Shown here: positions 1 through 8,901 of the stretch, piece by piece
Layout: every line of letters starts with the position of its first letter
Numbering within the stretch: the first letter of the stretch is position 1
Assembly: GCA_015492515.1 (NCBI GenBank)
Contig: WGEZ01000098.1
Coordinates: 1-44,356, forward strand
Length of the DNA stretch: 44,356 nucleotides
DNA from: Nitrospirota bacterium
Lineage (GTDB): Bacteria; Nitrospirota; Thermodesulfovibrionia; Thermodesulfovibrionales; JdFR-85
Reading direction: 5' to 3'
The notes under the pieces: generated by a model
Seen by the model: only the letters and a program-made list of their open reading frames with translations
What the model was told of the DNA's origin: nothing
Database searches by the model: none
Position numbers and translations under genes: made by a program

Positions 1-1
1 A

Positions 2-2158
2 GCGGGAATAGGGGAGGGTGCATCGGGCGGGGGGTCGAGGACGGGGGAGGACTTCGATATATATCTCGTCGACAGGGAGAGGGAACTGATCACATCGTCA
101 CTGTACAGCAAGGGATCGGAGGTGGAGAAGATCGACACGCCGCCCGTGAATGCATGCGCCTCGGGTAAGACGACCACATCCATCTACAGGAGCTTCCACG
201 GCAGGGAAGTGATCGGGGTCTCGATCTGCATACCGGATATGGACTGGACCCTCCTCACCGAGATCGACACAGCCAGGGCCTTCGCTCCGATGGAGGCCCT
301 GAGGATACGCATATTCGAGCTCGGAGGTGTGATCGCGGTCCTCGCCCTCCTTCTCGCATACCTGTTTGCCAGGAAGATCATTACGCCTGTGACCGTTCTG
401 TCGAGGGTCACCCGGAAGCTCGCAGGGGGAGACTTCTCCATCCGTGCTCCGGTGGTCACGAAGGACGAGATCGGAGAGCTCGCCGTCTCCTTCAACATGA
501 TGGCCTCCCAGCTCGCGGATGCGCAGCGTGAGGTACTCGCCGAGAAGTTCCGCCTCGAGTCCCTGATAGGCGGGGTCAAGGAGGGGATCATCCTCTCTGA
601 CGCGGATGACAACGTGGTGCTCCTCAGCGCCTCGGCCGAGGAGATCTTCGGGGTGAAGAACTCCGAGGTTGCGGGAAGATCGATACTAAACTGCTGCCGG
701 TGGTCGTCAGAGGGGCTCTTCGAGGCCTTCAAGGCCTGCAGGAAAGGGATGTATCTCACCAGCGAGATCACCTACAGGGGAAGGGAGTTCGAGATAACCG
801 CCTCGCCAATAAAGAAGAACGGAAACTACTTCGGCATGGTCATGATCATGCGCGACATCACCGAGCGGAAGCGAATGGAAGAGGAGCGCGAGAGGGCGGA
901 GAGGCAGCTCCGTGAGAACCAGCAGGTCCTGCTCCAGAAGCACGAGGAGCTGAACAGGCTCTTCAAACAGGTGGAGATCGCGAAGAAGGAGTGGGAGAGA
1001 ACCATGGACTGTATAGAGGATATGGTCATCCTCACCGATGCCGGCGGAGCGGTAAGGAGGTGCAACAGGGCGGTGGTTGATTTCCTGAAGACCTCCTACG
1101 ACGGCATCATCGGCAAGGACTGGGAGGAGGTGCTGAACGGGTTCGACGTCAAACTCGGTATCCTTTACGAACGGGGGGTAGAGCTGTTCCACAAGGAGAG
1201 CGGCAGGTGGTATGTGCTCAATTCCTATCCCTTCAGGGACATCCGCTTCAACGAGATCTCGGGAACGGTGATCACGATCCATGATGCAACGGAGCTGAAA
1301 GAGATCACCATGGAACTGGAGAGGAAAGGCAGGGAGCTTGAGCGGACCTACACCGAGCTGAAGCAGGCCCAGTCCAAGATACTCCAGTCTGAGAAGATGG
1401 CCTCGATAGGGCAGCTTGCAGCGGGGGTGGCGCATGAGATCAACAACCCCATAGGCTTCATATCGAGCAATCTCGGCACCCTCGGGAAGTACCTGAAGAG
1501 GCTCGTGGAGTTCATACGTCTGCAGTCAGAGGTGGTCGGCTCCATCGGTGATCCCGTGAGGAAGGCTGAACTCGAGGAGAAGCGGAGGAGGTTGAAGCTT
1601 GACTACATAATCGACGACGTGGGGACCCTGATAGAGGAGTCCCTCGAGGGCGCCGAGAGGGTGAAGAAGATAGTGCAGGACCTGAAGGGCTTCTCGAGGG
1701 TGGATGAGGCGGAGTACAAGCATGCCGACATCAACGAATGCATCGAGAGCACCCTGAACATCGTCTGGAACGAGTTGAAGTACAAGGCCACCGTCAGGAA
1801 GGACTACGGGGAGATACCGCTGACCAGGTGTTTCCCTCAGCAGCTGAACCAGGTCTTCATGAACCTCCTGGTCAATGCGGCCCATGCGATAGAGACGCAG
1901 GGAGAGATAGCGATAAGGACGTGGCAGGAGGAGGGCTCGATCTTCGTATCCATATCAGACACGGGTTGCGGCATACCTGAAGAGAACCTCAACAGGATAT
2001 TCGAGCCCTTCTTCACCACGAAGGAGGTGGGGAAGGGGACCGGTCTGGGCCTCAGCATAGCCTACGACATAGTGAAGAAGCACAATGGCGAGATCACCGT
2101 CAGGAGTGAACCCGGAAGGGGTACGACCTTCACGTTGAGGATACCCGTGCTGGAGTGA
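2..2158 (+). CDS. Sensor histidine kinase (dCache-HAMP-PAS-PAS-HisKA-HATPase), 5' truncated by window edge
   Basis: The frame is open from the first bases of the window, so the true start lies outside; a GTG at 122 is an internal codon. The visible N-terminus is the distal part of an extracytoplasmic dCache-type sensor ([17 protein letters not shown] near 50-110, then [12 protein letters not shown]). It is followed by one membrane segment (about nt 310-375), a HAMP linker, a PAS domain (about nt 530-860), a coiled coil, a second PAS domain (about nt 990-1310), and a HisKA box [11 protein letters not shown] with its His codon at 1433-1435. The HATPase domain has an N box ([15 protein letters not shown]) and a G1/G2 region ([16 protein letters not shown]). 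All catalytic motifs are present, so it should be an active kinase. The ligand is unknown and no response regulator lies next to it. Confident on family, not on stimulus. Confidence 0.93.
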   Translation, partial: AGIGEGASGGGSRTGEDFDIYLVDRERELITSSLYSKGSEVEKIDTPPVNACASGKTTTSIYRSFHGREVIGVSICIPDMDWTLLTEIDTARAFAPMEALRIRIFELGGVIAVLALLLAYLFARKIITPVTVLSRVTRKLAGGDFSIRAPVVTKDEIGELAVSFNMMASQLADAQREVLAEKFRLESLIGGVKEGIILSDADDNVVLLSASAEEIFGVKNSEVAGRSILNCCRWSSEGLFEAFKACRKGMYLTSEITYRGREFEITASPIKKNGNYFGMVMIMRDITERKRMEEERERAERQLRENQQVLLQKHEELNRLFKQVEIAKKEWERTMDCIEDMVILTDAGGAVRRCNRAVVDFLKTSYDGIIGKDWEEVLNGFDVKLGILYERGVELFHKESGRWYVLNSYPFRDIRFNEISGTVITIHDATELKEITMELERKGRELERTYTELKQAQSKILQSEKMASIGQLAAGVAHEINNPIGFISSNLGTLGKYLKRLVEFIRLQSEVVGSIGDPVRKAELEEKRRRLKLDYIIDDVGTLIEESLEGAERVKKIVQDLKGFSRVDEAEYKHADINECIESTLNIVWNELKYKATVRKDYGEIPLTRCFPQQLNQVFMNLLVNAAHAIETQGEIAIRTWQEEGSIFVSISDTGCGIPEENLNRIFEPFFTTKEVGKGTGLGLSIAYDIVKKHNGEITVRSEPGRGTTFTLRIPVLE

Positions 2159-2226
2159 GGACGGGGAGGCCTATGTCTTCAGCTCCGGTGACCCGGGATT
2201 CCGGCAACGCAGGCCTTGCGCTTTTA

Positions 2227-2303
2227 TGGTGCGCCCAGGAGGATTCGAACCCCCAACCTACGGATTCGTAGTCCGGCGCTCTATCCAGTTGAGCTATGGG
2301 CGC
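2227..2303 (-). tRNA. tRNA-Arg (anticodon ACG)
   Basis: On the minus strand the 77 nt fold as a full cloverleaf. The acceptor stem is GCGCCCA/TGGGCGC, the D arm GCTC/GAGC, and the anticodon loop CTACGAA gives anticodon ACG (read as ICG after deamination). The T arm is GGGGG-TTCGAAT-CCTCC, followed by discriminator A and an encoded CCA. The first anticodon-stem pair (27-43) is a C-U mismatch. It lies downstream of nadC on the same strand and seems to have its own promoter. Confidence 0.96.
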
Positions 2304-2353
2304 GTGTGCGTCACAAGGCCTTTCCGGGAAGGGGCCGACGAGCGGCCATATCT

Positions 2354-2384
2354 ATCATAGCATATATGGGTCGTAAAATATCAA
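2354..2384 (-). promoter_or_regulatory. Candidate promoter for tRNA-Arg
   Basis: On the minus strand TTGATA (2379-2384) and TATGAT (2354-2359) are separated by 19 nt, about 45 nt upstream of the tRNA 5' end, in a locally AT-rich pocket between nadC and the tRNA. The 19-nt spacing is longer than the ideal 17, so this is only a fair match. Confidence 0.35.
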
Positions 2385-2400
2385 AAACCGGGGCATCCCT

Positions 2401-3255
2401 TCAGAGACCTTCGAGGATCTCCAGGCTTATGTCCACCGCCCGGGCCGAGTGGGTCAGGGCGCCGACGGAGATGAAGTCCACCCCGGTGAGGGCTATCTCC
2501 CGGATGTTTTCCAGCCCCACCCCGCCGGAGGCCTCGACGAGCGTTCCGGGGCTCCGGCCGCGGACGATCCCCACGGCCTCCCTGATCGTCTCCACCGGCA
2601 TGTTGTCGAGCATGACCACGTCCGCCCCCGCCTGGAGCGCCTCCTTAAGCTCCTCGATGCCCTTCACCTCCACTTCTATCTTCATCAGGTGGTGTGCCCC
2701 TTCCCTGGTGCATTCCACCGCCCTGCTTATCCCTCCCGCTGCCGTTATGTGGTTGTCCTTGATCAGGATGCCGTCGTAGAGGCCGAAGCGGTGGTTATGC
2801 CCGCCGCCGATCCTTACGGCGTACTTCTCGAGACACCTCATGCCCGGCGTCGTCTTCCTCGTATCAAGGAGGCGGGCTCCGGTGCCTGAGATCAGCTCCG
2901 CGAACCTCCTCGTGAGGGTGGCTATCCCGGAGAGCCTCTGCAGTATGTTGAGGGCCACCCGTTCGCCCGTCAGGATCGCCCTCGTGGGACCCCTCAGGGT
3001 TGCGATCCTCTGCCCCGCCTTCACCTCCTCGCCGTCGTTGAGGTGGGCCTGGAAGGAGAGCCCCCTGTCGAGCAGTTCGAAGACCTCTCCGGCGAAGGGA
3101 AGCCCGGCGAGGACGAAGTCCTCCCTGCCGAGGATGACGGCCTCCGAGGTGTGGCCTGAGGGTACGATCAGACCGGTGGTGAGATCACCGGTGCCTATAT
3201 CCTCCTTCAGGGCGCTTGAGAGAAACTCCCTGACAGTGCCTCTGTACGGAACCAT
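2401..3255 (-). CDS. nadC: Nicotinate-nucleotide pyrophosphorylase (carboxylating)
   Basis: Quinolinate phosphoribosyltransferase. It converts quinolinate and PRPP to nicotinate mononucleotide, CO2 and PPi in de novo NAD synthesis in the cytosol. The 284 residues match the usual family length. Hallmarks are visible: DTRKTTPG at 131-138, GGGHNHR at 150-156, KDNH at 166-169, and C-terminal phosphate-binding strands (VEASGGV, ISVGALTHSA). The ATG start has a GGAG-type ribosome site and lies 2 nt after the stop of the upstream repeat protein, so it is probably co-transcribed from valS. Its product feeds NaAD, the substrate of LarB encoded about 5 kb away, but the link is only metabolic. Very sure. 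Confidence 0.96.
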   Translation of the reverse strand: MVPYRGTVREFLSSALKEDIGTGDLTTGLIVPSGHTSEAVILGREDFVLAGLPFAGEVFELLDRGLSFQAHLNDGEEVKAGQRIATLRGPTRAILTGERVALNILQRLSGIATLTRRFAELISGTGARLLDTRKTTPGMRCLEKYAVRIGGGHNHRFGLYDGILIKDNHITAAGGISRAVECTREGAHHLMKIEVEVKGIEELKEALQAGADVVMLDNMPVETIREAVGIVRGRSPGTLVEASGGVGLENIREIALTGVDFISVGALTHSARAVDISLEILEGL

Positions 3256-3257
3256 CC

Positions 3258-3737
3258 CTATCTCCTCAGGAGCGAGAGAAAGCCCATGAAGCCGCCTATG
3301 ACGGCTCCCAGAGAGAGGGCCGACCTCCAGTCAAGCAGGGTCTGGACGTTGCCCTCGACGTTGTTCGCAAGCAGCAGGATGGTCTTTGCATTCTCGGCCG
3401 TCACTTCCCTGGCGGCGATCAGGCACGACGCACTGTTTACGACCTGCGCGTCACCCCTGGATATGGTGACCGAGGAGAAGGACTGCTGGAGCCTGGTGCT
3501 GTTTCCAGAGGTGACGCCGCTTATGCTCTGGTTCAGCTTGACGTCGTCGCCTCGAACGAGGCATGCTGCACCCTGTGTCACCTCCACCCTCTCTCCGTCG
3601 ATACTGAGTGCACCGACCTGCTGCAGCTCCACGTGCCCTGCCTCCACGGACCTGACGGTGCTCTGGGCCACGCTCACGAATTCGGCGTCTATGAGGCCGA
3701 GGTCCTTCTTCTCAACTTCCCTCTTTCTTCCGCCCAT
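3258..3737 (-). CDS. 15-residue tandem-repeat protein with C-terminal membrane anchor, unknown function
   Basis: I do not recognise a named family. The 159 residues contain about seven tandem units of roughly 15 residues between residues 20 and 125. Each has the form V-x-L/V-x-Q/N-S/G followed by a turn with G or A (VELQQVGALSIDGER, VEVTQGAACLVRGDD, VKLNQSISGVTSGNS). This periodicity suggests a beta-solenoid. The last 25 residues (ALSLGAVIGGFMGFLSLLRR) form a glycine-rich membrane segment with a basic tail, so it is probably tail-anchored with the repeats in the cytoplasm; there is no signal peptide. The start overlaps the 3' end of valS by 26 nt and nadC follows after 2 nt, so the three are translationally linked. 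Real gene: high confidence. Function: unknown. Confidence 0.8.
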   Translation of the reverse strand: MGGRKREVEKKDLGLIDAEFVSVAQSTVRSVEAGHVELQQVGALSIDGERVEVTQGAACLVRGDDVKLNQSISGVTSGNSTRLQQSFSSVTISRGDAQVVNSASCLIAAREVTAENAKTILLLANNVEGNVQTLLDWRSALSLGAVIGGFMGFLSLLRR

Positions 3738-6618
3738 CGTCTTCCCCCTTTAGCTCTTGGAGTTTATCGATGCTCTCAAGGATCCTCTCCTTCTTGAGCG
3801 TAAATTCGTTGTACTTCAGTTTCTCCTTCTCCACGACCTCCTTCGGTGCCTTCCTAAGGAACTCCTCGTTCAGGAGCTTCCTGTCCAGGGCGGTGATGGA
3901 GTCCTCGATCTTCTGCAGATCCTTCCTGAGTCGTCTCAGCTCGGAGTCTACATCGAGAAGCCCTTCGAGGGGAACATAGACCTCGAGGTGGTCTCTTACA
4001 GAGGTGGCGACGCCCTTACCCTTCCTGACGGCGGTGTCGACCTCGAGCTTCTTCGTCCGTGCGAGCCTGCTGATATAGAGGGCGTTGCCTTTGAGGACCT
4101 CGCCGATCCCGGGGTTGTTGGGTTTTATCTGTGCCGTCAGCTCGAGGGAGGGCGCCATGTTCAGCTCTCCACGGATGCTCCGTATGCCCGAGATGGCCTC
4201 CATGATGTAGGACATCTTCTCCTCTGCGTCCGCGTCGCTTTCTTCGGGATGCGGAAAGGGGCTGATCATTATGCTCCTGTCCGTATGGGGGAGGGCCTGC
4301 CAGATCTCCTCCGTTACAAAGGGCATGAAGGGGTGCAGAAGCCTGAGGGAGCCGTCCAGGGTATGGAGGAGGCACCGGAGGGTGGCGGCCTTCAGTCCCC
4401 GGGATTCCTTCACCGCGGGGTCGGCTCCGGTGTCTGCCCCGCTCCGGCCCTGGTCATAGATTATCGGCTTCGAGAGCTCGATATACCAGTCGCAGAACTC
4501 GTGCCAGATGAACTGGTAGATCGCATTGGCGGCGTCGTTGAACCTGTACTCACCGAGGGCTGTGTTGATCCTCTCAGCGGTCTTCGAGAGCCTGCTCAGT
4601 ATCCACCTCCCCGGTATGTCGAGATCGTCCCTCCATGACGTCTCATGCGTGGATGCAGGCACGACCCCCTCGGTATTCGTGAGTATGAACTTGGCTGCGT
4701 TCCAGAGCTTGTTGATGAAGTTCTTGTAACCCTCGACCCGCTCTTCGGAGAACCTTATATCCCTTCCCTGCGCTGCAAAGGCCGTGAGGGCGAAGCGGAA
4801 GGCATCGGCGCCGAACCGGTCGATCATCAGGAGCGGATCTATCACGTTCCCCTTCGACTTGCTCATCTTCTGTCCTGTCGCATCCCTCACTATCGCGTGT
4901 ATGTAGACGTCATGGAACGGGATGTCATCCATGAACCTGAGACCCATCATGATCATCCTGGCCACCCAGAAGAACAGGATGTCGAAGGCCGTAACGAGCA
5001 CGCTTGTGGGGTAATAGGTCTTGAGGTCATCGGTGTCGTCAGGCCAGCCGAGGGTGGAGAAGGGCCAGAGGGCGGAAGAGAACCAGGTGTCCAGCACATC
5101 GTTGTCCCTGATGAGCTCCTTACTGCCGCAGAAGGGGCACTCCCCGGGGTCTTCCCTTGAGCAGATCGGCTTCACCGTCATCTCCACCTTGACGGTCTTG
5201 GCGTTGTTGACGATATCTTCAGGTGCCAGCCCGCGGAGTCTCAGCTCCGTGTAGGTCCCTCCCCTCACTTCATCACCGCCGGCGTTGAGGGGCCTGTACA
5301 GGGTCACGTGGATGAGGTCCCCCTGATGTTGACCCTCCTCGGTCTTGCAATAGGGGCAGTACCAGACCGGTATCTGATGGCCCCACCAGATCTGCCTGGA
5401 TATGCACCAGTCCTTGATGTTCTCCATCCAGGCGAAATAGCTCTTCTTCCACCCCTCGGGGATGAGCCCTATCCTTCCATCCCTGACGGCCTTCACCGCC
5501 TCTTCCGCAAGCCCCTTGACGTCGACGTACCACTGGACTGTGGAGAGAGGCTCGATGATGGTCTTGCACCGGTAACAATGCCCGACGGAATGCAGATGCC
5601 TCTGCTCCTTCTCGATGAGGCCGAGCTCTTTGAGGTCTTCGAGCACCTTTCTCCTGCACTCGTACCTGTCCAGACCGGCGTAGTTCTTGCCGGCTGCATC
5701 GGTCATCTTTCCGTCGTCGTCGATCACGGAGATGAAGGGGAGCTTCGGGGTCTGCCTCCTCGCGATGGCCTCGTCGTTGAAGTCATGAGCCGGGGTGACC
5801 TTGACCGCACCGGTCCCGAACTGAGGGTCGACCCCTTCATCCGCTATGATCGGGATCTCCCGCCTGGTGAGGGGGAGCTTCACCATCTTTCCCACGAGGT
5901 CCTTGTATCTGCCGTCCTCCGGGTGGACCGCAACGGCTGCATCGCCTAACATGCTCTCCGGCCTCGTGGTGGCGACGACGACATAGCCACCCTCGTCCCC
6001 GGAGAGGGGATATCGGATGAAGGTGAGCCTGCCCTCCAGTTCTTCGTGTTCCACCTCGAGGTCCGAGAGGGCCGTATGACACCTCGGGCACCAGTTTATC
6101 AGCCTCAGGTCCCTGTATATCAGTCCGTCCTCGAAGAGCTTCACGAAGACCTCCCTGACGGCCCTGGAGAGGCCCTCGTCGAGGGTGAACCTCTGCCTTG
6201 ACCAGTCGCAGGATGCACCGAGCCGCTTGAGCTGGTTGATGATCCTCTCGCCGTACTCCTCCTTCCACCTCCACACCCTCCTGAGGAACTCCTTCCTGCC
6301 GAGGGTGTACCTGTCGAGCCCCTCACGGCCGAGCTCCCTCTCCACCACGTTCTGGGTGGCTATGCCCGCATGGTCGGTCCCCGGCAACCAGAGCGCCCTG
6401 AACCCCTGCATCCTCTTCCACCGGATGAGGATGTCCTGCAGGGTGGCGTTCAAGGCGTGCCCCATATGCAGCGATCCCGTGACGTTCGGCGGCGGGATCA
6501 CGATGCAGTAGGGTTCACCCTCGGGGTTGACCTCGGGCCGGAAGAGGCCCTCCCTCTGCCACAGCTCGTACCACTTCATCTCGTCGTTGAATCTGTAGCT
6601 TCTGCCAAGTTCACCCAT
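3712..6618 (-). CDS. valS: Valyl-tRNA synthetase
   Basis: Class I aminoacyl-tRNA synthetase that charges tRNA-Val and edits mischarged Thr. The 968 residues show PPPNVTGSLHMGH (HIGH variant, 42-54), the CP1 editing domain (ATTRPESMLGDAA near 216-228, GTGAVKVTPAHD near 268-279), WCPRC and CYRC zinc-type cysteines, KMSKS at 584-588, the anticodon-binding region (WHEFCDWYIE) and a C-terminal coiled-coil arm. Between CPYC (421-424) and CPFC (494-497) there is an unusually long insert of about 70 residues. The ATG has AGGAG upstream. The gene is separated from the upstream receiver gene by a terminator, so it should have its own promoter in 6619-6707; I did not find a convincing one, and no T-box. 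Confidence 0.97.
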   Translation of the reverse strand: MGELGRSYRFNDEMKWYELWQREGLFRPEVNPEGEPYCIVIPPPNVTGSLHMGHALNATLQDILIRWKRMQGFRALWLPGTDHAGIATQNVVERELGREGLDRYTLGRKEFLRRVWRWKEEYGERIINQLKRLGASCDWSRQRFTLDEGLSRAVREVFVKLFEDGLIYRDLRLINWCPRCHTALSDLEVEHEELEGRLTFIRYPLSGDEGGYVVVATTRPESMLGDAAVAVHPEDGRYKDLVGKMVKLPLTRREIPIIADEGVDPQFGTGAVKVTPAHDFNDEAIARRQTPKLPFISVIDDDGKMTDAAGKNYAGLDRYECRRKVLEDLKELGLIEKEQRHLHSVGHCYRCKTIIEPLSTVQWYVDVKGLAEEAVKAVRDGRIGLIPEGWKKSYFAWMENIKDWCISRQIWWGHQIPVWYCPYCKTEEGQHQGDLIHVTLYRPLNAGGDEVRGGTYTELRLRGLAPEDIVNNAKTVKVEMTVKPICSREDPGECPFCGSKELIRDNDVLDTWFSSALWPFSTLGWPDDTDDLKTYYPTSVLVTAFDILFFWVARMIMMGLRFMDDIPFHDVYIHAIVRDATGQKMSKSKGNVIDPLLMIDRFGADAFRFALTAFAAQGRDIRFSEERVEGYKNFINKLWNAAKFILTNTEGVVPASTHETSWRDDLDIPGRWILSRLSKTAERINTALGEYRFNDAANAIYQFIWHEFCDWYIELSKPIIYDQGRSGADTGADPAVKESRGLKAATLRCLLHTLDGSLRLLHPFMPFVTEEIWQALPHTDRSIMISPFPHPEESDADAEEKMSYIMEAISGIRSIRGELNMAPSLELTAQIKPNNPGIGEVLKGNALYISRLARTKKLEVDTAVRKGKGVATSVRDHLEVYVPLEGLLDVDSELRRLRKDLQKIEDSITALDRKLLNEEFLRKAPKEVVEKEKLKYNEFTLKKERILESIDKLQELKGEDDGRKKEGS

Positions 6619-6707
6619 ACCTCAAGCTCCTGTTCATGAATGTCTACAGCGACTCCGTGCCCCCGTTCCGGGCACGGAAGCGGTTACGTCCATCCGGTCC
6701 GCAGAGC

Positions 6708-6742
6708 AATAAAACAGGAGCAAGCCCTGGAAGGCTTGCCCC
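6708..6742 (-). terminator. Rho-independent terminator of the receiver-protein gene
   Basis: On the minus strand a 10-bp stem (GGGGCAAGCC / GGCTTGCTCC, one G-U) with a 6-nt loop at 6717-6742 is followed by TGTTTTATT. It lies about 60 nt past the stop of the minus-strand receiver gene and before valS. Confidence 0.8.
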
Positions 6743-6803
6743 GGATTAGGTACGGCTCATGTTTAAGGCTTGATCTCCTGACGGTTACAAGAGATGCAAA
6801 GGC

Positions 6804-7919
6804 TCAGAAGGCGGACTTTATCCTTTCCACTTCACGGGTGATGATGGTCTCGGCAAGTTCAGGTACGGTCTCCCATATGATCCTCTCGATCTGCTCCCTC
6901 AATGACCCGCTCATGTCGTCCATCACACCCTTCAGCGCCTCGCTGATCAGCCCTGGTGCGGTCTCGGCGACCATCCCTTCCATCGATGACCTCACGATGC
7001 TGGAGACGTTGTCCGCTATGATCCCCTGAATGTCCAGGCTGCCGAGGGCCTCCTTCAGGTTCTTCTCCACGGCGGAGGTGAAGGCGGCGTAAAACTCGTT
7101 TCTGTCCAGGGAGTTGACCAGCTCGGAGATCTTCTCCTCCGCGATCGCCCTCATCTCCTCCGGACTCGGCAGGGGGACCTCCACGGCGGGTCTTTCCTTG
7201 ACCGCCTCTTCTTCCCCGACGGCGGGCTCACCCCCGGTCTCCTCTGCCAGGGGCTCCTCTATGGCCTCCAGGGCCTCGGCCTCGTCATCGAAGTTCAGCT
7301 CTTCCTCCAGTCCCCAGGTCTCCTCGGAGGGCTCCAGGGTCAGGTCCTCGCCCACCCAGACCTCTTCCTCCTCCTCCTCTTCTCCTTTCTCCGGAGCGGT
7401 CTCGGCGGTCTCAGCAGCCGCGGGCTCCTCGGCTGCAACGGCCGCGGCCTCCATCGCGGCGGTCTCCGGCGCTGCGCCCGTGTCTTCAGAAGCGGCCATG
7501 ACCACCTCCTCTTCCTCCGCATAGGCCTCCTCCAGGCCTTCAGCAACCGCCTCTTCCTCCAGCGCACCGCTCAACTTCGCCATGAGCTCATGAGATTCGA
7601 AGGGCTTTATTATATAGTCATCGGCGCCCACGGACCTTGCAAGCTCCTCGTCTATCGGCTCATAGGCGCCGGCCAGGAGGATGACCGGGATATGAGCGGT
7701 CATCTCGTCGTTCTTGACCCTCTCGCACAACTGGTAGCCGTTCATCCTGGGCATCTCTATATCGGCGAGTATAATGTCCGGCATGTATTCCTTTACTGCA
7801 GACCAGGCCTCCTCTCCGTCGTTGACCGACCTGATCTCGAAGTCCTCATCGGTCAGGATCAGTTCAACGACCTTCTGGATCGTTACGCTATCATCGGCCA
7901 AAAGAAGTTTCTTGCTCAT
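6804..7919 (-). CDS. Response-regulator receiver protein with acidic linker and C-terminal helical domain
   Basis: The 371 residues begin with a CheY-like receiver domain (1-120): acidic pocket D9-D10, phospho-acceptor D53 in LADIEMPRMNG, and the conserved Lys in IIKPFES. The segment usually carrying the switch Thr/Ser reads VILLAGAYEPIDEE, so that position is changed. Residues about 125-260 are a very acidic, Ala/Glu-rich low-complexity linker. Residues 265-371 form a helical C-terminus with repeated amphipathic units (EKISELVNSL, IERIIWETVPELAETIITREVERIK). No DNA-binding or enzymatic output domain is seen. Proteins of this layout occur in motility and polarity systems of delta-proteobacteria, but the role here is unknown. 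It is monocistronic, with a promoter at 8003-8031 and a terminator at 6708-6742. Confidence 0.88.
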   Translation of the reverse strand: MSKKLLLADDSVTIQKVVELILTDEDFEIRSVNDGEEAWSAVKEYMPDIILADIEMPRMNGYQLCERVKNDEMTAHIPVILLAGAYEPIDEELARSVGADDYIIKPFESHELMAKLSGALEEEAVAEGLEEAYAEEEEVVMAASEDTGAAPETAAMEAAAVAAEEPAAAETAETAPEKGEEEEEEEVWVGEDLTLEPSEETWGLEEELNFDDEAEALEAIEEPLAEETGGEPAVGEEEAVKERPAVEVPLPSPEEMRAIAEEKISELVNSLDRNEFYAAFTSAVEKNLKEALGSLDIQGIIADNVSSIVRSSMEGMVAETAPGLISEALKGVMDDMSGSLREQIERIIWETVPELAETIITREVERIKSAF

Positions 7920-8002
7920 CTTTCACCTCTCATTTGCGAGCCGAACCCGCTTATTTTAATGTATCAAAAGTCCCGGGATTCAAGTCATGATCCCTCAATG
8001 AA

Positions 8003-8031
8003 ATTTTATTGCTAACAGTGAAAAAAGTCAA
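8003..8031 (-). promoter_or_regulatory. Sigma-70-type promoter for the receiver-protein gene
   Basis: On the minus strand TTGACT (8026-8031) and TAAAAT (8003-8008) are separated by exactly 17 nt. The predicted start near 7997 gives a leader of about 77 nt that ends in AGGTGAAAG before the ATG at 7919. Confidence 0.65.
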
Positions 8032-8056
8032 GTATTTTAAAAGAATGTAAGAAAAT

Positions 8057-8062
8057 TATAAT
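8057..8062 (+). promoter_or_regulatory. Consensus -10 box (TATAAT) immediately upstream of larB
   Basis: TATAAT ends 11 nt before the larB ATG (8074) and would give a leader of about 5 nt with no Shine-Dalgarno sequence. No convincing -35 box is seen at 15-19 nt. This intergenic region (7920-8073) is AT-rich and shared with the divergent receiver gene. Confidence 0.45.
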
Positions 8063-8073
8063 ATATATTAGCC

Positions 8074-8817
8074 ATGAATGTCATTCAGCTTAAGGAGATC
8101 CTCCGGAAGGTGCGCGACGGGGTTCTCTCGCCCGAGACCGCCCTGGAGGAGCTGAAGGTGCTCCCCTTCGAGGCCGTAGGCCCATCTCACGTCGATCACC
8201 ACAGGACCCTGAGACAGGGGATACCGGAGGTGGTCCTTGCGGAAGGGAAGACCCGCGAGGAGGTCCTGCAGATATCGAGGACGATCTACAGCAGGAGCGG
8301 CAGGTTGCTCGTGACCAGGGCCGATGAGGAGATATACAGGGCGCTGGCCATCAAGGAGGCGAGATACCATCCGCGATCAAGGGTCATCACCGCCGGGGAG
8401 GAGGCCTCAAAACGAGGGTTCGTCCTGGTGATGACCGCTGGAACGTCGGACATCCCCGTCGCCGAAGAGGCGGCGCTGACGGCATCCTTCCTCGGCAGCA
8501 GGGTCGAATCCGTGTGCGACGTGGGAGTGGCCGGCATCCACAGGCTCTTCGCACAGAGAGGGCTCCTGGAGGAGGCGAACGTGGTGGTCGTCGCCGCCGG
8601 CATGGAAGGGGCACTCCCCTCGGTGGTGGGTGGTATCACGGACAAGGTCGTCATCGGTGTCCCGACCTCCGCAGGTTACGGGACCTCCCTCGGTGGACTG
8701 ACAGCCCTCTTCTCGATGCTGAACTCCTGTGTCCCCGGGATCGCCGTGGTCAACATAGACAACGGATTCGGTGCAGGCTGTCTCGCACACAGGATCAACA
8801 TCGGCCGGTGCGGTTGA
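8074..8817 (+). CDS. larB: LarB, nickel-pincer nucleotide cofactor biosynthesis (PurE-related carboxylase)
   Basis: The 247-residue protein matches LarB. It has an N-terminal helical region (LKEILRKVRDGVLSPETALEELKVLPF), the family signature VDHHRTLRQGIPEVVLAEGKT (about 38-58), and a C-terminal PurE-like fold (VMTAGTSDIPVAEEAALTA, VVVAAGMEGALPSVVGGI, GVPTSAGYGTSLGGLTALFSMLNSC). Characterised LarB carboxylates the pyridinium ring of nicotinate adenine dinucleotide and hydrolyses the dinucleotide bond, the first step to the cofactor of lactate racemase and related LarA enzymes. LarC, LarE and LarA are not in this window. The ATG has no Shine-Dalgarno but sits just after a TATAAT box, so the mRNA may be nearly leaderless. 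Family assignment is firm; the client enzyme is unknown. Confidence 0.93.
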   Translation: MNVIQLKEILRKVRDGVLSPETALEELKVLPFEAVGPSHVDHHRTLRQGIPEVVLAEGKTREEVLQISRTIYSRSGRLLVTRADEEIYRALAIKEARYHPRSRVITAGEEASKRGFVLVMTAGTSDIPVAEEAALTASFLGSRVESVCDVGVAGIHRLFAQRGLLEEANVVVVAAGMEGALPSVVGGITDKVVIGVPTSAGYGTSLGGLTALFSMLNSCVPGIAVVNIDNGFGAGCLAHRINIGRCG

Positions 8818-8859
8818 AGCCGAGCCCTGCTCATAGAATTTAATATAGTTTTATGATAG

Positions 8860-8865
8860 TATAAT
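8860..8865 (+). promoter_or_regulatory. Candidate -10 box for the CoA-activase gene
   Basis: TATAAT lies 36 nt before the ATG at 8902, in an AT-rich 84-bp spacer after larB, with a CGGAGG ribosome site before the ATG. No clear -35 hexamer is present. Confidence 0.4.
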
Positions 8866-8901
8866 TTATAAATCATCTCTAACGATTATCCGGAGGTCAA
8901 G

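Noticed and set aside
6619-6707. Possible T-box or attenuator before valS (hairpin CCGTGCCC/GGGCACGG at 6655-6677)
   Set aside because: No T-box sequence, specifier loop or T run following it on the minus strand was found; only an isolated 8-bp stem.
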